A stretch of DNA of 64,000 nucleotides, from positions 186,001 through 250,000 of the forward strand of contig NZ_QLMJ01000007.1 in assembly GCF_003259845.1 (NCBI RefSeq), written 5' to 3'. Below the pieces are notes generated by a model. The model worked only from the letters and a program-made list of their open reading frames with translations. It ran no database searches and had not been told where the DNA came from. Origin of the DNA: Actinoplanes lutulentus. Its GTDB lineage: Bacteria > Actinomycetota > Actinomycetes > Mycobacteriales > Micromonosporaceae. Position 1 is the first letter of the stretch; every line of letters starts with the position of its first letter. Of this stretch, positions 25,690 through 34,080 are shown piece after piece. A program made the position numbers and the translations under genes.

Positions 25690-26257
25690 CGTGGATGGCT
25701 TGGCCGCTGCCCCGCGCGTGGACCTGGTGCAGCCGGCGACTGGAGAGCCCGTCGAACAGCGGTGTGCCATTGCCCAGCAGCACCGGTGCGATGTGCAGAC
25801 GCAGTTCGTGGACCAGCCCGGCGTCCAGGGCGCTCCGGATGGTTTCCCCGCCGCCCATGATCACTACGTCGCGGTCGCCGGCCAGTGCGGCGCCTTTCGC
25901 GATCGCTCCGGACAGGCCGTCTATGACGAAGGTGAAGCGGTCGGTCAGGCGTACCCGGTCCGGGGGTGTGCTCGTCACCACGAGCACCGGCGGTTCGGTG
26001 TTGTGGCCGGCGCCGTAGCCACGGTCCTCGTTCCAGCCGTGCGGGCCGTCCACCACGTCGAAGAGGCGCCGGCCCATGATCACAGCTCCGGTGGCGGCGA
26101 CTGCCTGGTCGAGGATGTCGGCGTCGACGGGATCGGGTCGCATGGCCCAGTGGTGGAGTGGTTCGCCGCCCTCGCCGAGACCGGCGCCGGGGCCGGGTTT
26201 CGGTCCGGTGACGAATCCGTCGAGCGAGATCGTGATGTCAGCGACGACCCGAGCCAT
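25670..26257 (-). CDS. RibD-C/dihydrofolate reductase-like protein
   Basis: 195 residues of the bacterial bifunctional deaminase-reductase C-terminal family. N-terminal strand VVADITISLDGFVTGP, NADPH-binding elements GAVIMGRRLF and VIMGGGETIRSALDAGLV, then ELRLHIAPVLLGNGTPLF. Stand-alone members are usually reductases of unknown substrate; true DHFR activity is not expected. Single gene, convergent with the STAS gene. Confidence 0.82.
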   Translation of the reverse strand: MARVVADITISLDGFVTGPKPGPGAGLGEGGEPLHHWAMRPDPVDADILDQAVAATGAVIMGRRLFDVVDGPHGWNEDRGYGAGHNTEPPVLVVTSTPPDRVRLTDRFTFVIDGLSGAIAKGAALAGDRDVVIMGGGETIRSALDAGLVHELRLHIAPVLLGNGTPLFDGLSSRRLHQVHARGSGQAIHVTYRVE

Positions 26258-26425
26258 GGTTGAAGCCCTTCCAGCCAGGGCCGTCGTGTTACGGCCTCGG
26301 CTGGGGACTTACCCACGACGCGGTGGTTCTCACTGGTGGCTCGACGGCGGTGGCCCTGGGGGAGACGGCGGTGGTTCTGGGGAAACGGCGAGCCTCGGGG
26401 AGACGGCTGGTCCTGGGGAGACGGC
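26258..26425. other. Imperfect GGGGAGACGGC repeats, no gene
   Basis: Several degenerate copies of GGGGAGACGGCG-like units spaced 18-24 bases apart upstream of the reductase start. No coding signal. It opens the repeat island that continues to 26716. Confidence 0.5.
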
Positions 26426-26480
26426 GAGCCGTAGCTCAGAGCTGTTCTGAGGGTGCGATGACGTGTCTGAGCTACGGCTC
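26426..26480. repeat. Dispersed palindromic repeat family B, copy 1
   Basis: 55 bp bounded by a perfect 15-bp inverted repeat, GAGCCGTAGCTCAGA (26426-26440) / TCTGAGCTACGGCTC (26466-26480). A second copy follows at 26489-26543 and a third, inverted, at 54799-54853. The loop keeps GTGCGATGACGTG-like sequence. Confidence 0.85.
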
Positions 26481-26488
26481 GGGCCGCT

Positions 26489-26543
26489 CGGCCGTAGTCC
26501 AGGCACCTTATGAGGGTCCGATTTCGTAGCTGCGCTACGGCTC
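26489..26543. repeat. Dispersed palindromic repeat family B, copy 2
   Basis: 55 bp, same orientation as copy 1 and nine bases from it. Arms GCCGTAG and CTACGGC are kept; the inner stem has decayed. The interior TATGAGGGTCCGAT corresponds to TCTGAGGGTGCGAT of copy 1. Confidence 0.75.
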
Positions 26544-26643
26544 GGCTCGGTCTGGCCCGGCCCGGTCTGGCTCGGCTCGGCGCTCAACTCGCGGCTCGGC
26601 ACGGCTGCTCAGCGCTCGGGGCCGTTTTCCTCCCGGCGAACCC

Positions 26644-26716
26644 AAAGTCGACACACCGCCGGGGCCAGCGGTCCGTGTGTCGAGTTGGGGCGCGCAGCGA
26701 ACCTGAAATCGACACG
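26644..26716 (-). repeat. Dispersed repeat family A, inverted copy
   Basis: Read on the minus strand it gives GTGTCGATTTCAGGTTCG, CGCGCCCCAACTCGACACAC and a further GTGTGTCGAC. TCGACAC recurs 61 bases apart, as in the 62-bp array at 14746. It lies just downstream of the membrane-protein stop at 26736. Confidence 0.75.
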
Positions 26717-26735
26717 CTCGTGCTGTGCCGGGGTG

Positions 26736-27413
26736 TCAGGCCTTGGGGAGGAGGCGGCCGCCGGTCCAGGCCAGGCCCATTCCTGCTGCCAACAGCAAGA
26801 GTGCCCCTACCGTGGGGATCGGTAGCGGCACGAAGGGCTCGGAGCCGATGGCTACCGCTGCGAGCATCAGCAGGATTCCATCGGCGGGGTTCACGAGTTT
26901 GGATCGGAAGACCGCCCAGCCCAGGAGCAGCAGGCCCGCACCGGTGACCGCGCCGGCGCCGGCCAGCAGTGCCGGGACGTGGCCGGTGACGATCGGGGCG
27001 CTCTCCAGGACCGCGTCGGCCGGGAGCGCGGCCAGCGGGACCAGCGTCGTTGATCCGGCCAGCGTCACGAGGAGCCCGACGAGCGCACATCGCCGCGTGC
27101 GTGAGCCGGCCAGCAGCCCGGCCAGGGCGATCAGCGCCACCGTCGCCAGCCAACCGGCCAGCAGGCGTACGGCCAGCGGACCGGGTGCGCTGTTCACGCC
27201 CAGGGTGAGCCAGCCGTACAGGACGGCGGCGACCGGCAGGCCCCACAGCGCCAGCCTGGCGTACCGGCGGACGGACCAGATCCAGACCGCCTCGCGTACC
27301 GGCAGCAGGTGGTTGTCCGACTCGATGCCGGCGGCAGGGCTCGGCGAACCGACCCACGCCGGTGCGACCCGGAGTGGACGTCCGCTTGCGGTCTGACGTT
27401 GGCTGATGCTCAT
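26736..27413 (-). CDS. Integral membrane protein, unknown
   Basis: 225 residues, starting MSISQRQTASGRPL, then about six hydrophobic segments (LALWGLPVAAVLYGWLTLG; LLAGWLATVALIALAGLLA; LLLGWAVF; ILLMLAAVAIGS; LLLLAAGMGLAWTGG). ATG at 27413 has GGCGGAG just upstream; an in-frame start 24 codons earlier lacks one. No family recognised. Single gene, read away from the SPFH operon. Confidence 0.7.
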   Translation of the reverse strand: MSISQRQTASGRPLRVAPAWVGSPSPAAGIESDNHLLPVREAVWIWSVRRYARLALWGLPVAAVLYGWLTLGVNSAPGPLAVRLLAGWLATVALIALAGLLAGSRTRRCALVGLLVTLAGSTTLVPLAALPADAVLESAPIVTGHVPALLAGAGAVTGAGLLLLGWAVFRSKLVNPADGILLMLAAVAIGSEPFVPLPIPTVGALLLLAAGMGLAWTGGRLLPKA

Positions 27414-27597
27414 GGCTCCGCCTTGTTTCCTGGGCAACGAGCCGAGCGGCCGGGGGGCACCGGTCGGAATCCTGAGGCGAAGCATGTCAAAACTCAGAAG
27501 ACTGTGTGTCTAATCACCAAAAGATGGGATAAGTCGGGCCAAGATTTTCGGTACGCCTGCGGGATTGGCCAGGGCTTTGCGCGTACCCAAGAAAGGG

Positions 27598-27631
27598 CCG
27601 GCGCCGGTCCTGTGAGAGGGACCGGCGCCGG
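27598..27631 (-). terminator. Strong hairpin after the SPFH gene
   Basis: Perfect 13-bp stem CCGGCGCCGGTCC (27598-27610) / GGACCGGCGCCGG (27619-27631) with an 8-base loop, seven bases beyond the SPFH stop. GC-rich stem without a U-run, as common for actinobacterial terminators. Best terminator in the window. Confidence 0.8.
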
Positions 27632-27637
27632 GTTTGA

Positions 27638-28759
27638 TCAGGCCTTTTCGGCCTGGTTGTTGGCGGAGTAGTCGGCGCCGCCGAGAGCTGCCGCCGGGGG
27701 CAACTCGGTGGTCGGCGGCTCGGCTGACGAGGTGAGGGCGGACGGGGGCGCGCTTGCTGCCTCGGCGGCTCGGACCTCGGCGTTCACCCGCTGGGCCTCA
27801 GCGGCGGCGGCCTCAGCGGCTGCCGCGGCCTCCCGCTCGACGGCGCCCGCGTCAACGGAGGCTTTGGGTACGTCGCCGACCATGTTGGCGAGGCCACCGA
27901 GAGCGCCGCCCAGGCCTTCCAGTGCCTTGGTGAGCTCGGTCGGGACGATCCAGACCTTGTTGGCGGTGCCGTTGGCGATCTGGGGCAGCGCCTGGAGGTA
28001 CTGGTAGGCGAGGACCTTCTGCGACGGGTTCGCCGTGTGGATCGCGTCGAAGACCGTGCGGATCGCCTTGGCCTGACCCTCGGCCTGCAGGATGCGGGCC
28101 TGCCGGTCACCGTCGGCACGCAGGACCTGGGACTGCTTCTCACCCTCGGCCGTGAGGATCGCTGCTGCCTTGTGGCCCTCGGCGTTCAGGATCGTGGCGC
28201 GGCGTTCCCGCTCGGCGCGCATCTGCTTCTCCATCGAGTCGCGGATGCTCGGCGGCGGCTCGATCGCCTTGATCTCCACCCGGGTGACCTTGATGCCCCA
28301 GCGGCCGGTGGTCTCGTCGAGCACGCTCGACAGGTGCTTGTTGATCTGGTCGCGGCTGGTCAGCGCGCGCTCCAGGTCGAGCGAGCCGATCACGTTACGC
28401 AGCGTCGTGACGGTGAGCTGCTCGATCGCCTGGAGGAAGTTGGAGATCTCGTAGGTGGCCCGGACCGGGTCGACGACCTTGAAGTAGAGGACCGTGTCGA
28501 TCGAGACGACCAGGTTGTCCGAGGTGATCACGGGCTGCGGCGGGAACGAGACCACCTGCTCGCGCATGTCGACCTTGGTGCGGACCGCGTCGACGAACGG
28601 CACCAGCAGGTTGAGGCCGGGCGACAGGGTGCGCTTGTACTTTCCGAGACGCTCGACGACGTCCATCCGCTGCTGCGGGACGATCCGCACCGACTTGACC
28701 AGGGTGGTCACGGCGAGGACGGCGATCACTATGACGAGGACCGCGATGATTACTTCCAT
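27638..28759 (-). CDS. SPFH/band 7 membrane protein (stomatin/QmcA-like)
   Basis: 373 residues. N-terminal membrane anchor (VIIAVLVIVIAVLAVTTLV), band 7 domain from about residue 25 to 200 (VPQQRMDVVERLGKYKRTL; VSIDTVLYFKVVDPVRATYE), a coiled-coil region rich in Ala/Glu/Arg (MRAERERRATILNAEGHKAA) and a low-complexity Ala/Pro tail. SPFH proteins form oligomeric scaffolds in lipid microdomains. Follows the NfeD gene by 30 bases, the classic NfeD-SPFH pairing. Confidence 0.92.
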   Translation of the reverse strand: MEVIIAVLVIVIAVLAVTTLVKSVRIVPQQRMDVVERLGKYKRTLSPGLNLLVPFVDAVRTKVDMREQVVSFPPQPVITSDNLVVSIDTVLYFKVVDPVRATYEISNFLQAIEQLTVTTLRNVIGSLDLERALTSRDQINKHLSSVLDETTGRWGIKVTRVEIKAIEPPPSIRDSMEKQMRAERERRATILNAEGHKAAAILTAEGEKQSQVLRADGDRQARILQAEGQAKAIRTVFDAIHTANPSQKVLAYQYLQALPQIANGTANKVWIVPTELTKALEGLGGALGGLANMVGDVPKASVDAGAVEREAAAAAEAAAAEAQRVNAEVRAAEAASAPPSALTSSAEPPTTELPPAAALGGADYSANNQAEKA

Positions 28760-28789
28760 GACGCCTCTCAGGTTGTTCGATGGGTGTTA

Positions 28790-29239
28790 CTAGACGTCGG
28801 GGAGATCGTCGTGCCACACCATGGCAGTGGTGCCACGGAGCTTGACGACGCGGACTCGCTCGCCGGGCTGGAAACTCTCCTTGTCGTCGCAGGATCGTGC
28901 CTGCCACAACTCGCCATCTATCTTGATCATGCCGCTCACGCCGCTGACCTCGTCCACGACCGTGCCGCGGGAGCCCTCCATGGCCTCGATGCCGAACGGG
29001 GTGTCCCCCGACTCAATCGCCGAACGCGCGTGCCGCGTCACGATCGGGCGGACGGCCGCCACCGACAGTCCGGAGACCACGGCGAACACGACGACCTGTA
29101 GTAGGAGCGGGGCGCCGAAAGCTGCCGCCACAGCAGCAGCCGCGGCGCCGGCCGCGAAGAAAATGACCAGAATCGTCGCGGTGAAGGCCTCGCCGATCAC
29201 CAGCGCGATGGCGAGAACGACCCAGATTACGGCTTCCAC
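28790..29239 (-). CDS. NfeD-family membrane protein
   Basis: 149 residues: three or four helices at the N-terminus, then a small OB-fold (GSRGTVVDEVSGVSGMIKID; ELWQARSCDDKESFQPGERV) that faces the cytoplasm. Short-type NfeD lacking the ClpP protease part. GTG at 29239 (VEAVIWVVL) with GGAG close upstream; an ATG twelve codons earlier has a less protein-like N-terminus. NfeD partners the SPFH protein encoded next. Confidence 0.85.
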   Translation of the reverse strand: MEAVIWVVLAIALVIGEAFTATILVIFFAAGAAAAAVAAAFGAPLLLQVVVFAVVSGLSVAAVRPIVTRHARSAIESGDTPFGIEAMEGSRGTVVDEVSGVSGMIKIDGELWQARSCDDKESFQPGERVRVVKLRGTTAMVWHDDLPDV

Positions 29240-29349
29240 ATCTCCGATCGTGGCACGCCGACGCACGTGCGGCACATGACGATTTGGCGTAGCCGAATCG
29301 TCATCGAACAGTTAAACCCGTCAGTCCCCTGCTTCCGAGAGGTTCCACT

Positions 29350-30654
29350 GTGTCGCTGCTTGCGGAGACCACCCGGCGGATCGACGAGATCGCTGCCCGG
29401 GCACAGTCCACCGGCCGGGTGCCGTCACTCGCCCTCGCAGTCGTCCGGGACCGTGCCGTGCTGCACTTCGCCGCCGCGGGCGAGCAGCCCCGGCCGGACC
29501 AGAAAACGCAGTACCGCCTCGGATCGATCACCAAGACGATCACCGCGACGCTCGTGATGCAGCTGCGTGACGAGGGCTTTTTCGCGCTCGACGACCTGCT
29601 CTACCGGCATCTGCCCGGCACACCGATCGGCGACGTGACGCTGCGGCAGCTGCTCGGGCACGTGTCCGGGCTGCAGCGCGAACCGGACGGGTTGTGGTGG
29701 GAGCGGAACCCCGGTGGAGACGTGGAATCTCTGCTCGCCGGGTTGACGTACGAGAAGGTGGCCGGTGCGCCGTTTCGCCGGTTCCGGTACTCGAACCTCG
29801 CTTATGGGTTGCTCGGCGCTGTCTTGGAACGTGTCACCGGGCAGACCTGGGCGGAGCTGGCCGGGAAGCGGGTGCTCGATCCGCTGGGGATGAAACGGAC
29901 GACGTATGCGCCGGTGGAGCCGTACGCCCGGGGTTATGTTGTTCATGATCTTGGTGGGGCGCTGCATGAGGAGCCTCGGCCGGACACCGGCGCGATGGCG
30001 CCTGCCGGGCAGCTGTGGTCGACCGTGACCGATATGGCCAAGTGGGCGGGGTTCCTCGCCGATCCGGCTCCCGGTGTGTTGTCCCGGGAGACCGTCGACG
30101 AGATGTGCGCGCCCGTGGTGATCGGCGACCTGGAGTCGTGGACGGTCGGGCACGGGCTGGGGCCGCAGTTGTTCCGGGTCGGTGAGCGGGTTTTCGTCGG
30201 GCACGGCGGGTCGATGCCGGGGTATGTCGCGCATCTGGCCGTGCATCGGCGGTCCCGGTTGGGGGTGATCGCTTTTGCCAACGCCTACGGGCTGACTGGT
30301 GATCACATCCGGGAGGTGGCTCTGCGGGCGCTGACCACGGCTGTTGATGCCGAGCCGGAGCGGGTTGCGGTGTGGCGGCCGCCTGTGGTGCCGGTGGGGG
30401 AAGCGGCGGAGCTGTGCGGGCGGTGGTGGTGGATGGGGAATGAGTACGAGGTGGTGCCGGATGGTTCGGCGTTGGTGATGACTGGGCCTTGGCATCGGAC
30501 GCGGTTTGTTCAGGAGGCGCCGGATCGGTGGCGGGGGGTGGCGGGGAACAACGAGGGCGAGGTGCTGGCGGTTTTGCGGGGCGGGGACGGGGATGTGGGG
30601 GCGTTGGATATCGCTACTTTCGTTTATCGCCGTGAGCCGGGGCATTTGGCTTGA
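29350..30654 (+). CDS. Serine hydrolase, beta-lactamase/D-Ala-D-Ala peptidase fold
   Basis: 434 residues without signal peptide. Catalytic motifs: S59-I-T-K62, YSN in FRYSNLAYGLLGAV, and HGGS in FVGHGGSMPGY. A C-terminal domain of about 90 residues resembles the lipocalin-like add-on seen in such esterases. GTG start at 29350 after GAGAGG. Probably an esterase or peptidase; beta-lactamase activity is not implied. Single gene. Confidence 0.85.
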   Translation: MSLLAETTRRIDEIAARAQSTGRVPSLALAVVRDRAVLHFAAAGEQPRPDQKTQYRLGSITKTITATLVMQLRDEGFFALDDLLYRHLPGTPIGDVTLRQLLGHVSGLQREPDGLWWERNPGGDVESLLAGLTYEKVAGAPFRRFRYSNLAYGLLGAVLERVTGQTWAELAGKRVLDPLGMKRTTYAPVEPYARGYVVHDLGGALHEEPRPDTGAMAPAGQLWSTVTDMAKWAGFLADPAPGVLSRETVDEMCAPVVIGDLESWTVGHGLGPQLFRVGERVFVGHGGSMPGYVAHLAVHRRSRLGVIAFANAYGLTGDHIREVALRALTTAVDAEPERVAVWRPPVVPVGEAAELCGRWWWMGNEYEVVPDGSALVMTGPWHRTRFVQEAPDRWRGVAGNNEGEVLAVLRGGDGDVGALDIATFVYRREPGHLA

Positions 30655-30921
30655 GGTTTGCGGGGTTTCGTGGTTTTTGTGAGGTATTGGCCTCGGTCGA
30701 GGGCTGGGCGTTGAGCGCACGCAGAGGCGTTTGCTCGCGCTAGCCGCCCTTGCGCAGGCGTTTTGCGGGCGACGACTGGCCCTGCTTGGGCGTTTTTACG
30801 CTTTTGCCGTCTGGGATTGGCTGATTGGGATGCCGGGTCCGGGAGTTTGGCACTGCTGTGGGGACGAGGTCGCACGCAACCGGCGGGCGGTGTGGATGTC
30901 GGCACACCGATCGCGGGGTTT

Positions 30922-30968
30922 GCGTGGATGAGGTCGCACGCAACGGCTCCGTGCGATCTCATCCACGC
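30922..30968. terminator. Long hairpin between convergent genes
   Basis: 18-bp stem with one mismatch: GCGTGGATGAGGTCGCAC (30922-30939) / GTGCGATCTCATCCACGC (30951-30968), 11-base loop. It could stop readthrough from either side, but it lies 268 bases after the hydrolase stop. It may instead be a repeat relic. Confidence 0.45.
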
Positions 30969-31475
30969 CAGGGCCGAGGCGGGAGCTCACACAGGTACTA
31001 AGTGTGTCCTGATCACCGCTACTGGGCCCTTGTGTGTGCTCGCGACTCGGCCAGCCGCGCGGCGCGCCTCGATCCAGCCGCTGCCCCGCTTGGATCCGGC
31101 CTTGGCCCGCTTTGATCCGGTCGCGTGGGGCTGGCTGCGGCTCGCTGCCGGAAGCGGCCCGGTCAGCGCTCCGGCTGCGGCATAGCGCCGCCTAAGGATC
31201 GCCGCATGCGGGGAACCAACGTGCGTCCCCGGCTCGGCCCTCGCCAGAGCCCCGGCTGTAAATGGCGAAGTCGAGGGGCGCGGGCCCATCAGCTCTAGGA
31301 GCAGGCGCGAATCGTGCGGGACTGTGGGCGCTCGACACGGAGGGTAGGCGCCCGCCAATGGTTCCGGCCCGATCTTGGAAACCTGCAGGTGCTCTGACCC
31401 CCGCAGGTTTCCGCAAAGCCAGCACTCTCCACTGTCGCAGAAGCAGTGCGTCACCAGAGAGCCCGCGGACCACCC

Positions 31476-31489
31476 GAAATCGACACACC
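31476..31489 (-). repeat. Dispersed repeat family A, half copy
   Basis: On the minus strand it reads GGTGTGTCGATTTC, continuing GGGTGG, identical to one arm of family A; the opposite arm is missing. Confidence 0.5.
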
Positions 31490-31546
31490 GCGGCGACGGC
31501 CACAGCGGGAGGACGCCGGCCTTGTGCGCCTGCGGTCGGCGGACGG

Positions 31547-32590
31547 TCACAAGATCTGGGCAGCGGCAGCGGCAGCGGCAGCGGCAGCAGCAGCAGCGGC
31601 CGGCGGTGGCGGCGCGGGGGCTCTCTCGCGATCCACAGTCCGCCTGTGGCCTGATAAACCCAAGGCCAGCCCCACCGCCACCGTTGCGATGCCCAGCCAG
31701 ACCAGAGGTCTCGGCGACGGGCCGCCCAGGGCCATGCCGGCGATGGCCGCGCTGATCGGGGCTACCCCGGTCAGCAGCCCGGCTCGGCCCGCGCCGATCC
31801 GGGCGACGCATGTGTACCAGAGGAGGAACGCCACCGCCGTCACCGCTACGGCGAGATAGACACCGGCCAGGAGGTCCGCGGGGCGCAGGTCGGATGCGGC
31901 ACCCGGGCCTTCGACCAGCACCCCGGCACCGCCGAAGAGAACGGCCGCCATCCAGGTCGTGTGGACAGATACGCCCAGCGGGCCGTGCCGGCCGAGCAGT
32001 GGCACCGCGAGCAGTGTGAACGCGGCCTCGCAGGCGAATGTGACGAACGCCCAGGCCAGTCCGGTCGCGTCGGCTCGGCCCAGGCCTTGGACGAGGGCGG
32101 CGCCGGCGGTGACCACGGCAGCGGCGGCGATCACCCGGGAGGCGGGAGCCCGGCCCTCCAGCATCGGGCCGGCGATCGCGAGCAGGATGGGTACGCAGGC
32201 TACGGCTACACCGAGGACGGCCGGTTCGGCGTGGGCCGCGCCTCGGACCAGGGCGACGTTGAAGAGCAGCAGGCCGGTCCCGGTGACCCCGAGCAACCAG
32301 AGCCACTCGACACCCCGAGGCCAGAGCAGCCCAGCACCCCGCAGCACACGCCGAGCGGCGAACGACCAGCGAGCGGAAAACCGGCGGCCAGAAGACCGGC
32401 GAGCAGAAGACACGGAAGACCCGCGGCCCGAGGACCAGCCGGCCCAGACCAGGAGGAGCAGGCACGCCAACCCGTACCGAAGGGCCTGCACCGTAAACAA
32501 CGGCGCCCCGGTCAAATGGCCTGACACCGCGACGCTTCCGCCCACGAACACCATGCCGGTCGCCCCGGCGAGAATCGGCAACGCTTTCAC
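31547..32590 (-). CDS. EamA/DMT-family exporter
   Basis: 347 residues with ten hydrophobic helices in two EamA halves (VWAGWSS marks the first; VTAVAFLLWYTCVARIGAGR and LLTGVAPISAAIAGMALGG the second). Oddities: a Ser/Arg-rich loop of about 40 residues near positions 54-93 and a C-terminal run of 15 alanines encoded by a GCAGCG-like repeat at 31559-31605. Divergent from a MocR regulator, which probably controls it. The exported metabolite is unknown. Confidence 0.83.
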   Translation of the reverse strand: MKALPILAGATGMVFVGGSVAVSGHLTGAPLFTVQALRYGLACLLLLVWAGWSSGRGSSVSSARRSSGRRFSARWSFAARRVLRGAGLLWPRGVEWLWLLGVTGTGLLLFNVALVRGAAHAEPAVLGVAVACVPILLAIAGPMLEGRAPASRVIAAAAVVTAGAALVQGLGRADATGLAWAFVTFACEAAFTLLAVPLLGRHGPLGVSVHTTWMAAVLFGGAGVLVEGPGAASDLRPADLLAGVYLAVAVTAVAFLLWYTCVARIGAGRAGLLTGVAPISAAIAGMALGGPSPRPLVWLGIATVAVGLALGLSGHRRTVDRERAPAPPPPAAAAAAAAAAAAAAQIL

Positions 32591-32613
32591 ACCGCCGATC
32601 CTGCGCCGCGATA

Positions 32614-32681
32614 TGGTCCGCTTCGAGGGCCAATCAGCGCGCGATGAGACGGACCAATTTCGCTCCCGGGAGATGGACCAT
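32614..32681. promoter_or_regulatory. Putative MocR operator between exporter and regulator
   Basis: TGGTCCG (32614-32620) faces its inverse CGGACCA (32650-32656); TGGACCA recurs at 32674-32680, overlapping the regulator start. Two direct half-sites plus one inverted half-site is the pattern described for several MocR-type regulators. Confidence 0.5.
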
Positions 32682-34080
32682 GTCTGACTTCCTTCAGCTC
32701 CACCCCGAAACAGCGCCCGCCAAAGGGCTGACCGCCTGGCTCACCGACGGCCTGCGCACGGCCATCACCGGAGGCCGGCTGACACCCGGGGACCGGCTTC
32801 CCCCGACCCGCCTGCTCGCCGGCGAGCTGAGGGTCTCCCGAGGCGTCGTCGTCCAGGCCTATCAGCGGCTCACCGACGAAGGACTGGCAACCGCCCGCAC
32901 CGGCTCCGGCACCGTGGTCACCGGCCGGGGCGCCGCGAATACCCAGCACCAGGCCGCGGACCGGCGGCGCACTCTCGACGAACTGCGGCTGCCGCTCTCC
33001 ACTCCGGACGGCATCGACCTGAACCTCTCCCCCGGCGTACCCGACCTGTCCGCGTTCCCGCGCACGGCCTGGCTGCGGGCGGAACGCGCGGTGCTCGACC
33101 ACGTGACCGGAACTGATCTCGGGTACGGCGACCCGGGCGGTGTCCCACGGCTGCGGTTCGTGGTGGCCGGCTGGTTGGCGCGTACCCGAGGGGTCCGAGC
33201 CGAAGCGGACGACGTAGTCGTCTGCGCGGGCGTCGCGCAAGGGCTCGCATTGATCGCGCAGAACAGATCAAAAGCAGACATCGCCGTGGAGGACCCGGGA
33301 TCCCGCGGCGCCGCCGATCAGCTCGCCTATTGGGGGATGCGGCCGATCGGCATCCCGGTCGACGACGAAGGGATGCGGGTCGGCGAGCTGTTCAGGACAA
33401 CGGCCGAGGCCGCCGTCCTGACGCCGGCGCATCAGTTTCCCACCGGTGTCGTGCTCAGCCCGGCCCGTCGCCGCGCCCTCCTCGAATGGCCGGGACTGAT
33501 CATCGAGGACGACTACGACGCGGAGCACCGCTATGACCGGGCACCGGTCGCCGCGCTGCAGGGGTCGGCGCCGGACAAGGTCGCCTACCTGGGCAGCGTC
33601 TCGAAATCGCTCGCTCCTGGGATGCGTCTGGGCTGGATGATCGCCCCGCGCCGGATGCAGGCCGACCTGCTGGCCGCGAAACACGCGACCGATCTCGGCA
33701 ACCCCGCGCTGCCGCAGCTGGTCTTCGCCGAGCTGCTGTCCACCGGCGTTTACGAGCGGCATCTGCGCGCGGTGCGGACCCGGCAACGCCTGCGCCGGGA
33801 CGCGTTGCTCAGCGCGCTGCGCATCCACCTGCCGGGCGCACAGGTGGCCGGCGTCGCGGCCGGGCTGCATCTGCTCGTGATGCTGCCCAAGCATTCAGAA
33901 TCGGACACCGCGCTGGCAGAACGCATCGCCGCCCAAGGCGTGATGGTCCACCCGCTCTCCTGGCACCGCCAGCGGCCCGGCCCGCCCGGCCTGGTGATCG
34001 GTTACGCCGCCCACCCACCGGACCGCCTGACCGAAGCCGCCAAGCGAATCGGCAAAGCAATCAGGCATCAAAAACCGTGA
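32680..34080 (+). CDS. MocR-family regulator (GntR wHTH + aminotransferase fold)
   Basis: 466 residues. N-terminal winged helix (LRTAITGGRLTPGDRLPPTR; LRVSRGVVVQAYQRLTDEG), linker, then a fold type I aminotransferase domain with IEDDYDAEHRYDR and the PLP-lysine segment SVSKSLAPGMRLGW. PLP or an amino-acid adduct is the likely effector. ATG at 32680 has GGGAG seven bases upstream. Its final 20 bases overlap the convergent DUF3097 gene. Confidence 0.9.
   Translation: MSDFLQLHPETAPAKGLTAWLTDGLRTAITGGRLTPGDRLPPTRLLAGELRVSRGVVVQAYQRLTDEGLATARTGSGTVVTGRGAANTQHQAADRRRTLDELRLPLSTPDGIDLNLSPGVPDLSAFPRTAWLRAERAVLDHVTGTDLGYGDPGGVPRLRFVVAGWLARTRGVRAEADDVVVCAGVAQGLALIAQNRSKADIAVEDPGSRGAADQLAYWGMRPIGIPVDDEGMRVGELFRTTAEAAVLTPAHQFPTGVVLSPARRRALLEWPGLIIEDDYDAEHRYDRAPVAALQGSAPDKVAYLGSVSKSLAPGMRLGWMIAPRRMQADLLAAKHATDLGNPALPQLVFAELLSTGVYERHLRAVRTRQRLRRDALLSALRIHLPGAQVAGVAAGLHLLVMLPKHSESDTALAERIAAQGVMVHPLSWHRQRPGPPGLVIGYAAHPPDRLTEAAKRIGKAIRHQKP

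Larger units (their letters stand above)
30655..31546. other. Convergent intergenic region, no gene recognised
   Basis: 892 bases between two convergent genes. GAGGTCGCACGCAAC occurs twice (about 30866 and 30931), the second inside a hairpin at 30922-30968. A half copy of family A lies at 31476-31489. Short open frames exist but lack ribosome sites and typical amino-acid use. I see no RNA gene. Confidence 0.5.
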
